DNA of 64,000 nucleotides from Saturnia japonica (lineage: Eukaryota > Arthropoda > Insecta > Lepidoptera > Saturniidae), in NCBI GenBank assembly GCA_033032175.1, contig CM065322.1, positions 11,966,001 through 12,030,000 on the forward strand. The letters are read 5' to 3'. A program made the position numbers and the translations under genes. Shown piece by piece: positions 1-9,638 of the stretch (position 1 is the stretch's first letter; each line of letters begins with the position of its first letter). The notes below the pieces were generated by a model. The model was not told where the DNA came from and ran no database searches. It saw only the letters and a program-made list of their open reading frames with translations.

Positions 1-231
1 ATAATGTTTTTATTTCCATAATATTTAACGCTAGGTTTAAAAAAGTTAAATTTAAGACTAACTAAAACATTCCGCTCAATATTGTGGTAGTAACCAGGGT
101 CTCATAACAATTGTCGTAGATTTTCACACTAGGCTCCAAGGCCTGTCTTGTGGATATCTGTATCAGAGAGGTTTGACTATACGATTAACAGCGTCATCAA
201 ATATTCGGAGAGAATATATTGTGTTTTTCGT

Positions 232-512
232 ATTTATTTATTTTTTAGATCTGACTAAACTGTTAGCCTTAGGGGCTCTGAAGCCGGCTGCGGCTTTTAC
301 AGCTTCACCGAACTTGGGGGCGACCGCAGAAGTCACTCAACCGCGAAAGTTGTTTAGACGACTCGCACGAGGGTGCCAAAGTGGCCGGATCTTGGCTCGG
401 GTGGTGGTCGCGCATGAAAATAAGTCGCGATCTAACTGAATCCCTACTCCTACGATTCGAGCTAACTAATATATACTCATAGGCATGTTTCCTGCTTCCT
501 GGGAGGAAGAAA
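232..512 (-). repeat. A-tailed SINE-like element, minus-strand copy (left arm of a foldback)
   Basis: The poly(T) near 232-246 is the reverse complement of the element's 3' A tail. The stretch that follows, with the 'gcttttacagcttcaccg' motif and 'agtggccggatc', is the reverse complement of 770-1055. Several more copies occur in the window (near 23700, 30750, 41690, 51250 and 56450), so this is an interspersed family. An A tail suggests target-primed reverse transcription. Open frames here are by-products of the repeat. Confidence 0.8.
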
Positions 513-514
513 AC

Positions 515-1055
515 GCGGTAACCCAAGCCTAGGTCCGTTCCTCGGAGTGAAACCCTTGGGTCAGGCAACCGCCCGCGCGATACAAGTGACACTGTACGTG
601 CATCACTTAGCTACCTACATACAACAATACACACGTATGAACATACACACGTGCACACCACACAGGTACATAGGTTCTGTGAGGGACCTTTTTTTTTCTT
701 TTTTTACGCTAGTTAGTTAGCGCTAGTTAGTGTAGAAACATTCCGATTACTGAATACACATACGCATGGTTCCTTCCTTCCTCCCAGGAGGAGGGGAACA
801 TGCCTATGTGTATATTTTAGTTAGCTCGAATCGTAGGTGTAGGGATTCGATTAGATCGCGACCTAATTGCGAACGCGGCGACCGCCCGAGCCGAGGTCCG
901 GCCACTTTGGCACCCTCGTGCGAGTCGTCCACAAAACTTTCGCGGCTGAGTGCCTTCTGCGCTCGCCCCCAAGTCCGGTGAAGCTGTAAAAGCCGCAGCG
1001 GCTTTAGGGCCCCTAAGGCTAACAGTGTAGTCAGTTCAAAAAAAAAAAAAAAAAA
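515..1055 (+). repeat. A-tailed SINE/LINE-3'-like element, near full-length plus-strand copy
   Basis: The element begins around 'cggtaacccaagcctaggtc', passes through a 'cacaccacacaggtacata' segment and ends in an A run of about 20 at 1038-1057. The same order of segments is seen at 41680-42195, which defines the unit at roughly 0.5 kb. No convincing protein is encoded. Whether it is a SINE or the 3' end of a LINE cannot be told from this window. Confidence 0.8.
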
Positions 1056-1077
1056 AATTATGCAGGGGATTAGGACT

Positions 1078-1235
1078 CGCTCGTAGCCTAGCGGTCGCAA
1101 GCGCGACTGCTATGGCCGAAATCATAGGTTTGATCTTCGCCGCTAACAATTTTTCAAGTTCGGTGAAGCTGTAAAAGCCGCAGCGGCTTCAGGGCCCCTA
1201 AGGTCATATAGTCAGTTAAAAAAAAAAAAAAAATG
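1078..1235 (+). repeat. Short SINE with tRNA-like head and the same A-tailed 3' end
   Basis: 'tagcctagcggtc' near 1085 resembles a pol III A box and 'ggtttgatctt' near 1127 a B box, spaced about as in a tRNA. The head is followed directly by the 'ggtgaagctgtaaaagccgc' tail and an A run at 1218-1233. The flanking arms do not form a complete cloverleaf, so I read it as a tRNA-derived SINE and not a tRNA gene. Confidence 0.55.
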
Positions 1236-1978
1236 GAGGGGATTAGCAAATCGACCGCACGAAGGAGACACGGACAATTTATGATTATTTGATGATTCTC
1301 AAACTAACCAGCATAGAGGCAGATAGAGCTTTTTCCTCTTCGGGTATATATGCAATTATTTATGAAGTAGGCTGAGTGATAACACCAAAAATAAAAATTT
1401 GTTTCTTGAGACTTTACTTACAGAAAAATAAAACCATGAATATTAAAATAACTACAATTAAAAAAATTGTTTCTTTTCTTTGAAAAATCGATAAATGCCA
1501 GATCCGCGGTAGATTCAGTATGAGTCCAGCTGGAGTAAAAATGCCGCTGGATTACAATCCCTAATCCATTATAACAGTATTGCCAATCTTAAAGCTTAAT
1601 GCTCACGATTTCATTCTAGTTGTCTTCGAAATAAAATGACCTGCACTCCACCAAGTAAACTAGCTTTACTAATAAAATTCGCGGGTTTGTGCAAAATAAC
1701 TCACCAAAGTTTCATTGCAATTTGATGGTTTAGGAATGCATAGGACACAAACAAACAAACATGAATTATTGGTATTAATATAATTTTTTTTATTGTAAAT
1801 GTTGCGATAAAACCAGTTAATATATAACCATATTATAGGTTATAAGTGTGTACATTTTTTATCGTATCAACTATTCAAATTAACATCTTAATCAAAACGT
1901 TGACCGTTGTTTCTGATCTTGTGCGTGTTATCAAACGGAACCTTTGATTTGTTATGTAATTCGTTTCAACTTATCAAT
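1236..1978. other. Intergenic, no gene seen
   Basis: AT-rich sequence between the A-tailed repeats and the DenD-like gene. 1640-1765 ('gggtttgtgcaaaataactcaccaaagtttcattgcaatttg...aaacaaacaaacatgaa') resembles the tail of a common lepidopteran interspersed repeat. I find no exon with coding character. Confidence 0.4.
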
Positions 1979-1980
1979 GC

Positions 1981-2044
1981 TATTTAAGTTATGAGATAAA
2001 TAAAATTTATTCACTACAGCTTACTAAAAGATCGCGTTCGGTTA
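1981..2044 (+). promoter_or_regulatory. Candidate core promoter of the DenD-like gene
   Basis: A TATA-like TATTTAAG at 1981-1988 is followed about 30 bases later by an initiator-like TTCACT at 2010-2015. GGTTA at 2040-2044 fits the downstream promoter element consensus at about +28. The spacing is that of an insect RNA polymerase II promoter. It would give a 5' UTR of roughly 80 bases. This is inferred from motifs only; no transcript was seen. Confidence 0.4.
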
Positions 2045-2095
2045 GTTCCAAATTGACTCTATTTATAATATATAACCTCAAATCAACTAGTAAAT

Positions 2096-3058
2096 ATGAA
2101 AGTTGTAGTGACAGGTGCTGGTGGGTTTTTAGCATCCCGTGTGGCTGATTTCCTTCTCGGATCAGATTCTCCATTGCATGTAACTGAACTAGTGCTTTCT
2201 GATTCAAATTTGCCAGCGCCGCGGGACGATCAACGCGTAAGTCTTCTCGCAGTCGATCTTGCAAAACCTGGAGCTGCTGATCAACTTATAGATGCTAATA
2301 CTGATGTGGTTTTCCACATGGCTGCAGTCGTCAGTGGTCACGCTGAGGTTGATTTCGACTACGGTTTCAAAGTTAACTTTGACGCAACACGAGAACTTTT
2401 GGAAGCGGCGAGAAAACGTGTGCCTAGTCTGAAATTTGTATTCACAAGCACAGTTGGTGTGTTTGGGGGTGATCTTCCTCCTTTTGTCGACGATAATACT
2501 GCTGTTACGCCGGAGAATTCGTACGGAACTGCTAAAGCTATTAGTGAACTGCTTGTCAACGATTACTCGAGAAAAGGTTTTGTGGACGGACGTGTCTTGC
2601 GGCTGCCGACGGTCAGCGTTAGAGCTGGTGCCCCAAATAAAGCTGTAACGTCTTTTGCCAGTGGTATAATCCGGGAGCCTCTAAACGGTGTGCCAAGTAT
2701 TTGTCCAGTGCCTCCAGAGCAGGAGCTTTGGTTGGCGAGCCCACGGACCGTGGTGCGCAATATAGTGCATGCAGCGATGGTTCCTACTGGCGCACTGGGT
2801 TTTTGGCGCTGCGTAACTCTGCCTGGTATTTGCGTGTCGGTGCGTGAGATGGTAGAAGATCTTCGTGCAGTCGCTGGGGCGGAGGTTGCAGCACTCGTGC
2901 GTTTCGAATTAGATGAAACTATAAGTCGCATGGTAGCTACGTTTCCGAGTAAGTTTAATATATCACGGGCACTTCGACTTGGTTTTAATGTAGATACCAG
3001 CTTCGTCGAAATTGTGCGTGCGTACATTAATGACGACTTAAAAAAAAAATATAAATAA
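2096..3058 (+). CDS. D-erythronate dehydrogenase-like NAD-dependent epimerase/dehydratase (SDR), intronless, probably of bacterial origin
   Basis: The single 320-codon frame encodes an extended short-chain dehydrogenase. TGAGGFLA at residues 6-13 is the Rossmann dinucleotide-binding loop (last Gly replaced by Ala). VFHMAAVVSG at 72-81 and FTSTVGVFGG at 116-125 are core strands, with Ser118 the likely catalytic serine. Tyr143 and Lys147 form the YxxxK pair. RLPTVSVRAG at 169-178 and FASGIIREPLNG at 187-198 are typical of the DenD subgroup, which in bacteria oxidises D-erythronate to the 2-keto acid with NAD+. Length matches bacterial homologues (about 320-330). No signal peptide is visible, so a cytosolic enzyme is expected. 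The ATG at 2096 is the only start upstream of the Rossmann motif. The gene has no introns, unlike its neighbours, but has an insect-type promoter and a poly(A) signal. Substrate in the insect is unknown. A related sugar-acid dehydrogenase or epimerase is the main alternative. Confidence 0.88.
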   Translation: MKVVVTGAGGFLASRVADFLLGSDSPLHVTELVLSDSNLPAPRDDQRVSLLAVDLAKPGAADQLIDANTDVVFHMAAVVSGHAEVDFDYGFKVNFDATRELLEAARKRVPSLKFVFTSTVGVFGGDLPPFVDDNTAVTPENSYGTAKAISELLVNDYSRKGFVDGRVLRLPTVSVRAGAPNKAVTSFASGIIREPLNGVPSICPVPPEQELWLASPRTVVRNIVHAAMVPTGALGFWRCVTLPGICVSVREMVEDLRAVAGAEVAALVRFELDETISRMVATFPSKFNISRALRLGFNVDTSFVEIVRAYINDDLKKKYK

Positions 3059-3059
3059 A
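3054..3059 (+). terminator. AATAAA poly(A) signal overlapping the stop codon
   Basis: AATAAA lies across the TAA stop (3056-3058) of the DenD-like gene. If used, the 3' UTR would be only a few tens of bases. The A-run just before it encodes the lysine-rich C-terminus. Confidence 0.5.
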
Positions 3060-3174
3060 TATTATGAAATCTTTTTATAGACCGTTTATCAATTAAATGC
3101 AAATTTCAAAAAACTGGGATAGATTTTTTTATTCCTCCTGTTTGTGTCTATAGTTATGTTATAGGCAATGTATA

Positions 3175-3600
3175 GAATGTCCTAGGTATTCTATAGTATG
3201 CCAAATGAGAAACTGGCAATGTATGAAATACATCTCCGATTTGTTTAAAATATCACGTGAGTGTTTTTGGCGGGGTCTCAAAATGTCATGTGATGGTTGT
3301 TGGGGTACCCCCTCGCTACTCGCTCGCTACCATACGGTGTACTACACTCGCCGTAGGTGGGGTGACACAGGATCGCGTTAGAACTTTTTTTTCGCATTAG
3401 AACTTAACGTTATAACTGGATAAAAAAGTAATGAATGGCACTGTTATTATTTTATCAGAATAACTTTTGTATTTCTGATTTATGCACCTGATATAATAAC
3501 ATTTGCTAGGCATTCTATAGAATGCCAAATGAACAAATGGTAAAGTATGAGCCGTGGAGTTCGCATTCTGCAGAATCCCGGCGTTAAATACGTCATATAA
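3175..3600. repeat. Short repeat with two related palindromic blocks
   Basis: 3509-3526 is a perfect 18-base palindrome (ggcattctatagaatgcc). 3184-3202 carries a near copy, and the bases after both ('ccaaatga..aa.tgg.aa.gtatga') also match. A CpG-rich patch lies between them at about 3300-3375. It may be a MITE-like or other non-coding repeat; no coding potential is convincing. Confidence 0.45.
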
Positions 3601-3686
3601 TCTAAATCAATATCCAAATGCATAACTTATGGTCATGCCAAGACTTAATGTATTAACAATATAGGTAGTGTAAATATGTCATTTAC

Positions 3687-4233
3687 CTGATCCTGGAAGT
3701 TGTCCATTGATGCATCCTTCATCCCACATATTCACACATCGATGACCACCTATTAAAACAAATCTTATATGTTAACTTTCAAAATTCTTATGTTTTATTT
3801 TTTTCTACGATGAGGAACAGTAACTTTGATCGTATAGAAACCAAAATATTTTAGGACTAGCTGTGCCCCACGGTTTTAACGGTGTTAAAAAAAATCATAC
3901 AAATGTTGAACCCCTGTTACACTCTTATAGGGGTTGAATTTTCAAAAACCCGTTATAATATGTCTTATATCATAATAATTATTATCTGTGTTCCAAATTT
4001 CAAAATAATCCGTTCAGTGGTTTGAGCTCTGTGTTGATAGATCTCTCTTAAGCTGACTTAAGTAAATTGATGAATATTTTTTGGGGTGCATATAAATTTG
4101 CTGTTAACAGCCGAAATAACATAAAATATACAAAACTGTATTGTAAAATTAACTTACCAGCGTTCACTGGATGTACCAAACTTTTGGAAAACACAAATGA
4201 AAATAAACCGCACAGGACAATAAAAGCCTTCAT
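3687..4233 (-). CDS. Small secreted cysteine-containing peptide gene, 5' part (two exons seen)
   Basis: Exon 1 (4233-4158) encodes MKAFIVLCGLFSFVFSKSLV and five more residues, a clear signal peptide. It ends in phase 1 at a good donor (gtaagt). Exon 2 (3749-3687) follows an acceptor 'tttaatag', keeps the frame, adds about 20 residues including two Cys (GHRCVNMWDEGC) and ends at another donor (gtaaat). The last exon lies further left and was not identified with confidence. A TATA box sits at the right distance upstream. The layout (signal peptide, short mature part, paired Cys) fits a secreted insect peptide such as an immune or accessory-gland peptide. I do not recognise the family, and the function is unknown. 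Confidence 0.6.
3848..4030 (+). repeat. Lepidopteran 'GTGCCCCACGG' interspersed repeat fragment
   Basis: It starts 'actagctgtgccccacgg' and ends near 'ttccaaatttcaaaataatccgttcagtggtttgagctc', a family seen again at 14876, 32768, 47970 and 51093. It lies in the intron between exons 1 and 2 of the secreted-peptide gene. Confidence 0.65.
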
Positions 4234-4284
4234 TATTGATTTATTTATTATATATTTCGTTTTAATAGAACAGAAACGTAATAT

Positions 4285-4320
4285 GATTGAATAGTTTGGT
4301 AAATTCTATTAGCTTATATA
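4285..4320 (-). promoter_or_regulatory. TATA box and initiator of the small secreted-peptide gene
   Basis: Reading the minus strand, TATATAAG lies at about 4319-4312 and an initiator-like TTCAATC at about 4291-4285, roughly 28 bases downstream. That puts the start of transcription about 55 bases before the ATG at 4233. The correct spacing supports the exon model. Confidence 0.55.
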
Positions 4321-4559
4321 CCAATGAAGGCGATCGAAATGTTAATTATGAGTTTATGTTATTTTATCCCTTTCCACTCGAGATAACGGCGTTATTAATA
4401 TTTGCGTTAATTAAATCTGGAATATACATGAAGGTAATTAAGAAAAATATTTAATGATCAATCGCATTTTCAATATAAGGAGATTGTGACGTACATGAGA
4501 TTCAAATACAGGCGTCACGACGTTGGTAATAGTTGTATTATTAAACATGGTGTTAATTT

Positions 4560-5110
4560 TGTATGTCGACACATCTTAGTCATTGAGAAGAGTAGCAGGC
4601 AAGAAACTCGATCTGGTTAATCATCCTTTTTTATTGCTTTTTTTACAGTAAATATTTGTATTGTTCACAGTTATTATCATTTTCAGTGGATGTACAGGGA
4701 AGGAGTAACTTGCAGACATCACCGTCATTCACGTAATGATGCACCCTAAAATACAATTTTGATAATGAAATTTGCTTACCAAGATTCTTGAATTATAAAA
4801 CGGCAAATCGGTAATGTGCTTAGGAAGTTTATTGTGGAACCTAAATTCCTTTATCTAAAAAACAATTATTTGTCTCACTAAGTCTAAACATGGAATTACT
4901 ATTTTATATTTATTTCTAGTATTGAAATCGTGCCTGTTATTTATAAGTTTAAAATTAGCTACATTTTCCGAACATATAAATAATCTAAAATCACACTAAC
5001 ATACGTAGCAAACTGTAATTTAATACGAAACCTGTCTATGAAATGTAAAGATTTACACGACATCTGTTGTAAACTGCTCGTAGTAATACAGGAAGTTTCT
5101 CGGACGCGTA
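4560..5110 (-). mobile_element. LINE 3' fragment (non-LTR retrotransposon), decayed
   Basis: The minus-strand translation of about 5110-4790 gives broken pieces such as NFNTRN-like and FHNKLPKHITDLP, characteristic of the C-terminal end of a Jockey/CR1-type reverse transcriptase ORF. The 3' UTR part ('gatgtacagggaaggagtaac', 'caccgtcatt') matches copies at 26340, 44690 and 46830. Several stops and frameshifts are present. Confidence 0.65.
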
Positions 5111-7080
5111 ACAACTTAACAAAGTTTTATCGCATTTAGATTAATGTTATAGGTACGCATAGGATAACAAGACAATGTTTAACAAAAAGAAAACCAACAC
5201 AGACTTGAATGATTTTGTGAAGTTTCCTGGTATATCTTTGAAGTCGAAGGTTTAATGAAATTAAAATGGAACCATGCTTTAGGTAACCCCTTTCCAATGA
5301 AAAAATAATCATGTCATCTAAATCGGTTCATAAAAAAACAAAAGGTTAAGGATGAACATTTAAAAAAAAATATACACTCGAATTGAGAACCCTCCTTTTT
5401 TGAAGTTGTTTAAAAAAAAAACTATCATGAACGTGATACGTGATTTAAGAAACTAATCAGCTTGCCCTTAGAAAATATAGATTGTAAAAGAACATTGTAA
5501 AGATAAGTAGATATGTGAATCGGGTCGGTAAAAGAAATCACATACGTACCTACTTATATTTGAAAACGGAATTATATATTCCGGAATTATTCTGATATCA
5601 GATAGCCTTCCCATAGTTGCCTATTGGAAAATATATATTAAAATTTGCCACTAAATAATAACTAGACATGGACTATATAAAACTTGAATATTATATATTT
5701 TAATAATTTGCGTCTGTGACTTTTTTATCCGTGTGCCGTCGGAGACAAGGGCCTCCCCCACTTTTGTATTTATTAATATCATTGTTCATAAAAGTTATGT
5801 AAAGTATACGCTTTAATACAATTATTGGGAAGTATAACAAGTTGTTTAGTGAAGCGCTAAGAATACGAGTAAGTATGACAAATCGCGTTTCCCGATGTGC
5901 TGTGAGACTTGCGACGCGCCGGACCTGTCAATTTCACGTGATATATGGCGCTCGTGCCTGATCCGGTACGAGGATTATGTCTGTTCCGTTTTGTATTTTT
6001 CTTTCTATCTATCGTAGGATTACTGCGGTAGCAATTCTTTTTCATATCGTGACATGGATAGCGGCAATGTGGGAACTTTCACTGTAAGTACATGGATACA
6101 CTTTTATGTGCGATTGAAATTCAAATTTCTCTAAGTTCTCAATTCGTTTAAATTTTTTTTATGGATGTTCAGACATAACTTCTTTGTTTAAGGTCCGATT
6201 TAGATGATTCCTTTTTAGTTGGAAAAGTGGTTCCATATTAACTTCATTGGCATTGGAACTCCTGAAAATAATTGCAATAACTTCTTCTTGTACGGTTACG
6301 TATATTAAAAAAATAATTGAAGTGCAACTTGGACGAGAATTGAGAGTGAAATTTGAAGGATGCGTCACGTTTAGACACTTCGTGACAAGAGCGAGAGATT
6401 GGTATAACGTATAGAGAAGTAGAAAGACAGCTATACATTATTATACCATTTCCATTTCTTTATTTTCTTGATGACGGCTGCTGTGAAAACTTGAACGAGC
6501 GTCTTTTTTACATTATGTAAGCATTATTTTATAAAAATATGACGTTTACACACGTACTAGGTTATACCAGAGTCGCAGAAACTAATAGGGATGGAGCTAT
6601 ATCGATAAACGTAACACGATAACAGAACCGATATTTTTTTACAAAATGTAAGAAAATAAACTACTACCGGATACTTTTGTACAAATTTCTTAACTAATAT
6701 TATATTTCATTACAACATGTTACACGTATTAATTCTTGATTGATAATGCCAACTTCTTTAAAATTTTCGAAGCTATTGTAAAATAAGTAGGTATAGGTAG
6801 GTATCTGACAATGAAACGAAATAATTATAACGGCAGTGTTATGTATGACTATAGCTATGTAAGGAAAGCGTCATTCATTAAAAGTCAGTGCGCTTATATT
6901 TTTCTTTGATTTCACACGTCCCGATACAATCTTTATTTGTTTATTTTAATCAAAATCTGATGAATCGTCACTGTCGTAAATATATGCGATCGATATCATT
7001 ACTTATTTGGTCACAACAGTACAACTATCAAATTAGAACTGTCATCGAAAAATTAAAGAAATGGAAATAGTATATGTATG
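5111..7080. other. Intergenic, no gene seen
   Basis: A fragment near 5375-5415 (minus-strand 'gaggagggttctcaattcgagtg'-like) and another at 6180-6290 resemble LINE 3' UTR pieces, with a relative near 58430-58590. A GC-richer island at about 5840-5970 has short frames without recognisable domains. No splice-supported exons were found. Confidence 0.35.
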
Positions 7081-7189
7081 TATATCTAATATAGAGATTA
7101 GCTCATCCGTGTCTCCCATTTTAATAAATTTTACTTCTATCACGGTGCTACTCGCGCAATTATCTTTTTTTGTTTATTCTTCATAGTTG

Positions 7190-7510
7190 TAGCGTTTGGT
7201 AACAATTTCACCTGATTTTAAGTGAAGATGTGGCCTAGGATGGTAACACGCTAAGGCTAGTTGGGCTGGCTCTCAAATGTACCTACCGGAACACATCTAT
7301 ATGTGCATGGCGATAGATTTTCAACTTGAGGGCGGTAGTTAGCCAGGCGGGAATTAGAAATTGCTACAATCATACAATAGTTTCATCACGATGTTCTCTC
7401 TCATTGAAAACTCCGGGTCATTGTAGGCATTCGAACTAATGTCGATCGACGTGGTGTCGGTATACGCTACCACTGAACCATCCTTGTTTCAAAGTCATAC
7501 GACTTTTATA
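7190..7510 (-). repeat. tRNA-derived SINE (family S1), minus strand
   Basis: Read on the minus strand the head is 'ggatggttcagtggtagcg...ttagttcgaatgcc': an A-box-like GGTTCAGTGG and a B-box-like GTTCGAATGCC. The body ('gaaaatctatcgccatgcaca', 'ccacatcttcactta') recurs at 34480, 36900, 47215, 49440, 52585 and 53695. Confidence 0.75.
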
Positions 7511-8034
7511 ATCAACTAACCGAACCGCGCAACTTCATCTGCGTCACATAATAGAAGCACTCAAAAGGAATAAATTTTCCCCGTTTTTGCAACATTTTTC
7601 ATTGATGTGACATTTTCCTATCTCCTCTTGCCTTCCTCGATAAATGGGCTATCCAACACTAATAATTTCTTTGATGCGTACTGTTTGAAATTCTGCCGGC
7701 TTTTGTTGTTTTAATAAATTTTACATTATTTCTATTTCTTATTATTGAGTGAAGAGAACTTCATTTGATAATTTTGAGTGATAATGGCGGATCTGATCGT
7801 TGCTCAGGTGTCTAAAGCTGTAACTGTAATTGAACTTACAATTAAGTGGCTCAAACATTACGAGTGTCGTAGTCTGTGATTATTTGCAATGTCAAACGAT
7901 ACCGGTAGACTGGAGAGTATACAAGAAGTAAAGGACAAAGTCGCAGAAGAGTAACAATAGAGAGAAAGAACAGATTTATTGTAAGCAGTGTCCTCAGAAA
8001 CCGCACTTCGACTTCTTCCTAGGTACCAAACAAG

Positions 8035-8334
8035 TTGCAGGAAGTTCGACAAGTGACAGTTAGCACCAAAAGGATTGGAAGAAAACTAAAGGCGGCTGGT
8101 ATAGGGGCGTACTTGCCCACCAGAGGCCGTCTGCTCACCGCAGGTCAACGAGTAGCTCGGTCCAACTTTGCTTGTTCGCACCGAAATCTGGATGATGACG
8201 GTTGGGGAAAAGTACTGATGAGTCCAGATTCTGTCTTAAGTCAGATGATAGAAGTGTCAAAGTATGGATATGACCCGGAGAAAGAAACGCTGAGTGTAAC
8301 ATTGTTGGCGAAGCTTATGGTGGAGGGTCAGTAA
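8035..8334 (+). pseudogene. Tc1-like transposase fragment (DNA-binding to early catalytic part)
   Basis: The 99-residue open stretch holds the second DNA-binding helix region (STKRIGRKLKAAG) and the lead-in to the catalytic domain (LLTAGQRVARSNFACSHRN), where an intact copy would continue through WxxVLFSDES-like residues. Here the corresponding GKVLMSPDSV has lost the usual acidic context. It stops at 8332-8334 before the C-terminal part. Confidence 0.7.
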
Positions 8335-8350
8335 TTCTTTGGGGTGAAAT

Positions 8351-8740
8351 TTGCTTAGGACCACGTATACATATCATAGAAAACAGACCTTTGAGTTCGG
8401 TAAGATACGTAACAGACATTTTAATGCAAATTGTGAAGCCTTTTGCCCATTGATGAAGGATAACCTTCTTTTAATGCACGACAATGCTCGTCCTCAGGTT
8501 GCGGCGGTAGTTTCGGAGTACCTTACTGAGGTCGGAATCCAAGTTTTGGTGTGGCCAGCACGCTTGCACGATTTAAATTCCATAGAACATGTTTTGTATA
8601 AACTGGGAAAGCAAATTAAACAAAGAAATCCAGCACCGGCTAATCTACAGAACCTCAAAAATGCATCGGTTGAAGAATGGAACCTAATGCCACAAAGTTT
8701 CATTGACAATTTAATAAAAAGTATGCCCAGACGGATGTAG
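8351..8740 (+). pseudogene. Tc1-like transposase C-terminal fragment
   Basis: LMHDNARPQVAAVVSEYLTE carries the second catalytic Asp (HDNARP). VWPARLHDLNSIEHV is the third catalytic block, where the usual SPDLNPIEH is altered to LHDLNSIEH. The end (NLIKSMPRRM) is the normal Tc1 C-terminus. It is in a different frame from the preceding fragment, so the copy is inactive. Confidence 0.8.
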
Positions 8741-8769
8741 GCAGTTCTGACAGTGAGTGGAAGCAATAC

Positions 8770-9245
8770 TAAATACTGATTTTGTCGCTCATTATAAATA
8801 AAAATTACATTCTTTAGAAGAATATTAAATTTTCATTAGGTTTGGTCAAAATTCCTTACAATTAAAATAATGAGCTTACTGCCTCTAATTTGTTTCATTT
8901 TCGTTTAGTCTAATTTTTGTGTGTTCAAAAATGTTAATTTAATAAATTAATTATAGTCAAAGTATTTGTTGTGAACATAGATGTAGTATTAGTTGCGAAC
9001 TAATTTTAAGCGAAATAGGCTTTGCTTTGAGTCGGAGGGTTATATTATGCAGCAACGACCAAACAATATCTTCACCTAGAGATATGTGTTGTCAGTTGTT
9101 AAGTAGTACTAAATAAAATGGTTTTATTTAGGTTACCCAAAGCCGCAAAACGTTAAATTCTTTTATCGGCCTCTGGTCACGATCACTGCATAGTCTGAGT
9201 GCAACGGTGCTTAGGTATTGGTGAGCTATTTAATAAGTATGATCA
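8770..9245. other. Intergenic, no gene seen
   Basis: AT-rich sequence between the Tc1-like copy and the LTR element. Nothing coding or clearly repetitive was recognised. Confidence 0.3.
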
Positions 9246-9250
9246 CTATG
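9246..9250. repeat. Target-site duplication (CTATG), left
   Basis: CTATG directly precedes the left LTR and recurs directly after the right LTR at 13840-13844, the 5-bp duplication expected of a Ty3-type integrase. Confidence 0.9.
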
Positions 9251-9399
9251 TGTTTTGGTCTGTTTATTACTTTATTGTATGATTGTATAAATAAATAAAC
9301 GCCCGACGCCACATTGACAAAAACAGAATCTTTATTCAAAACTTAGTGACATTGACAGCCCGCCTTCTCATCGACTAGTGATGTTACCTACTCACAACA
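9251..9399 (-). repeat. 3' LTR of the Ty3-type element
   Basis: 149 bp, TG...CA ends. It is identical to the other LTR except at 9300 (c here, t at 13740). Confidence 0.95.
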
Positions 9400-9407
9400 T
9401 CCTCCTT
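9400..9407 (-). other. Polypurine tract of the Ty3-type element
   Basis: On the minus strand AAGGAGGA directly abuts the 3' LTR, the expected place for plus-strand DNA priming. Confidence 0.75.
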
Positions 9408-9638
9408 ATTAGAAAAAGTTAATTTAATATAATTTTACAGCTTGAGACAGTTTACAAAAATTGACTAAACTCTTAACAATAACCCTTAATTACAAAGACT
9501 ATTTAAGTAACTCAAAATAAGACAGTTTGTTGAACTTAATCTCTATCTATAATCTATATATATTCTAGACTTAACGAAATCAATCAGTCCTTCACAGTCA
9601 TTGCTACAATGTTTACTTAGTGAACCAAATATTAATTC

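Larger units (their letters stand above)
7780..8760 (+). mobile_element. Tc1-like DNA transposon, degenerate
   Basis: Three-frame reading gives a broken Tc1-type transposase: an N-terminal helix-turn-helix-like part, then VSTKRIGRKLKAAGIGAYLP and LLTAGQRVARSNFA near 8060-8170, and a DDE C-terminal part. Stops and frameshifts interrupt it throughout. I could not place the terminal inverted repeats with confidence. Confidence 0.75.

Noticed and set aside
1084..1150. Possible tRNA gene
   Set aside because: A-box- and B-box-like motifs are present but the stems do not close, and an A-tailed repeat tail follows directly; read as a SINE.
2563..3102. 179-codon open frame on the minus strand over the DenD-like gene
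   Set aside because: It is antisense to a well-supported enzyme, has no domain, and starts downstream of that gene's poly(A) signal region.
3310..3375. Possible third exon of the secreted-peptide gene (minus-strand reading with Cys residues)
   Set aside because: No convincing acceptor in the right phase, and the CpG-rich stretch lies inside a repeat-like region.
5857..6045. 62-codon minus-strand frame in a GC-richer island
   Set aside because: Low-complexity basic composition and no recognisable motif or gene structure.
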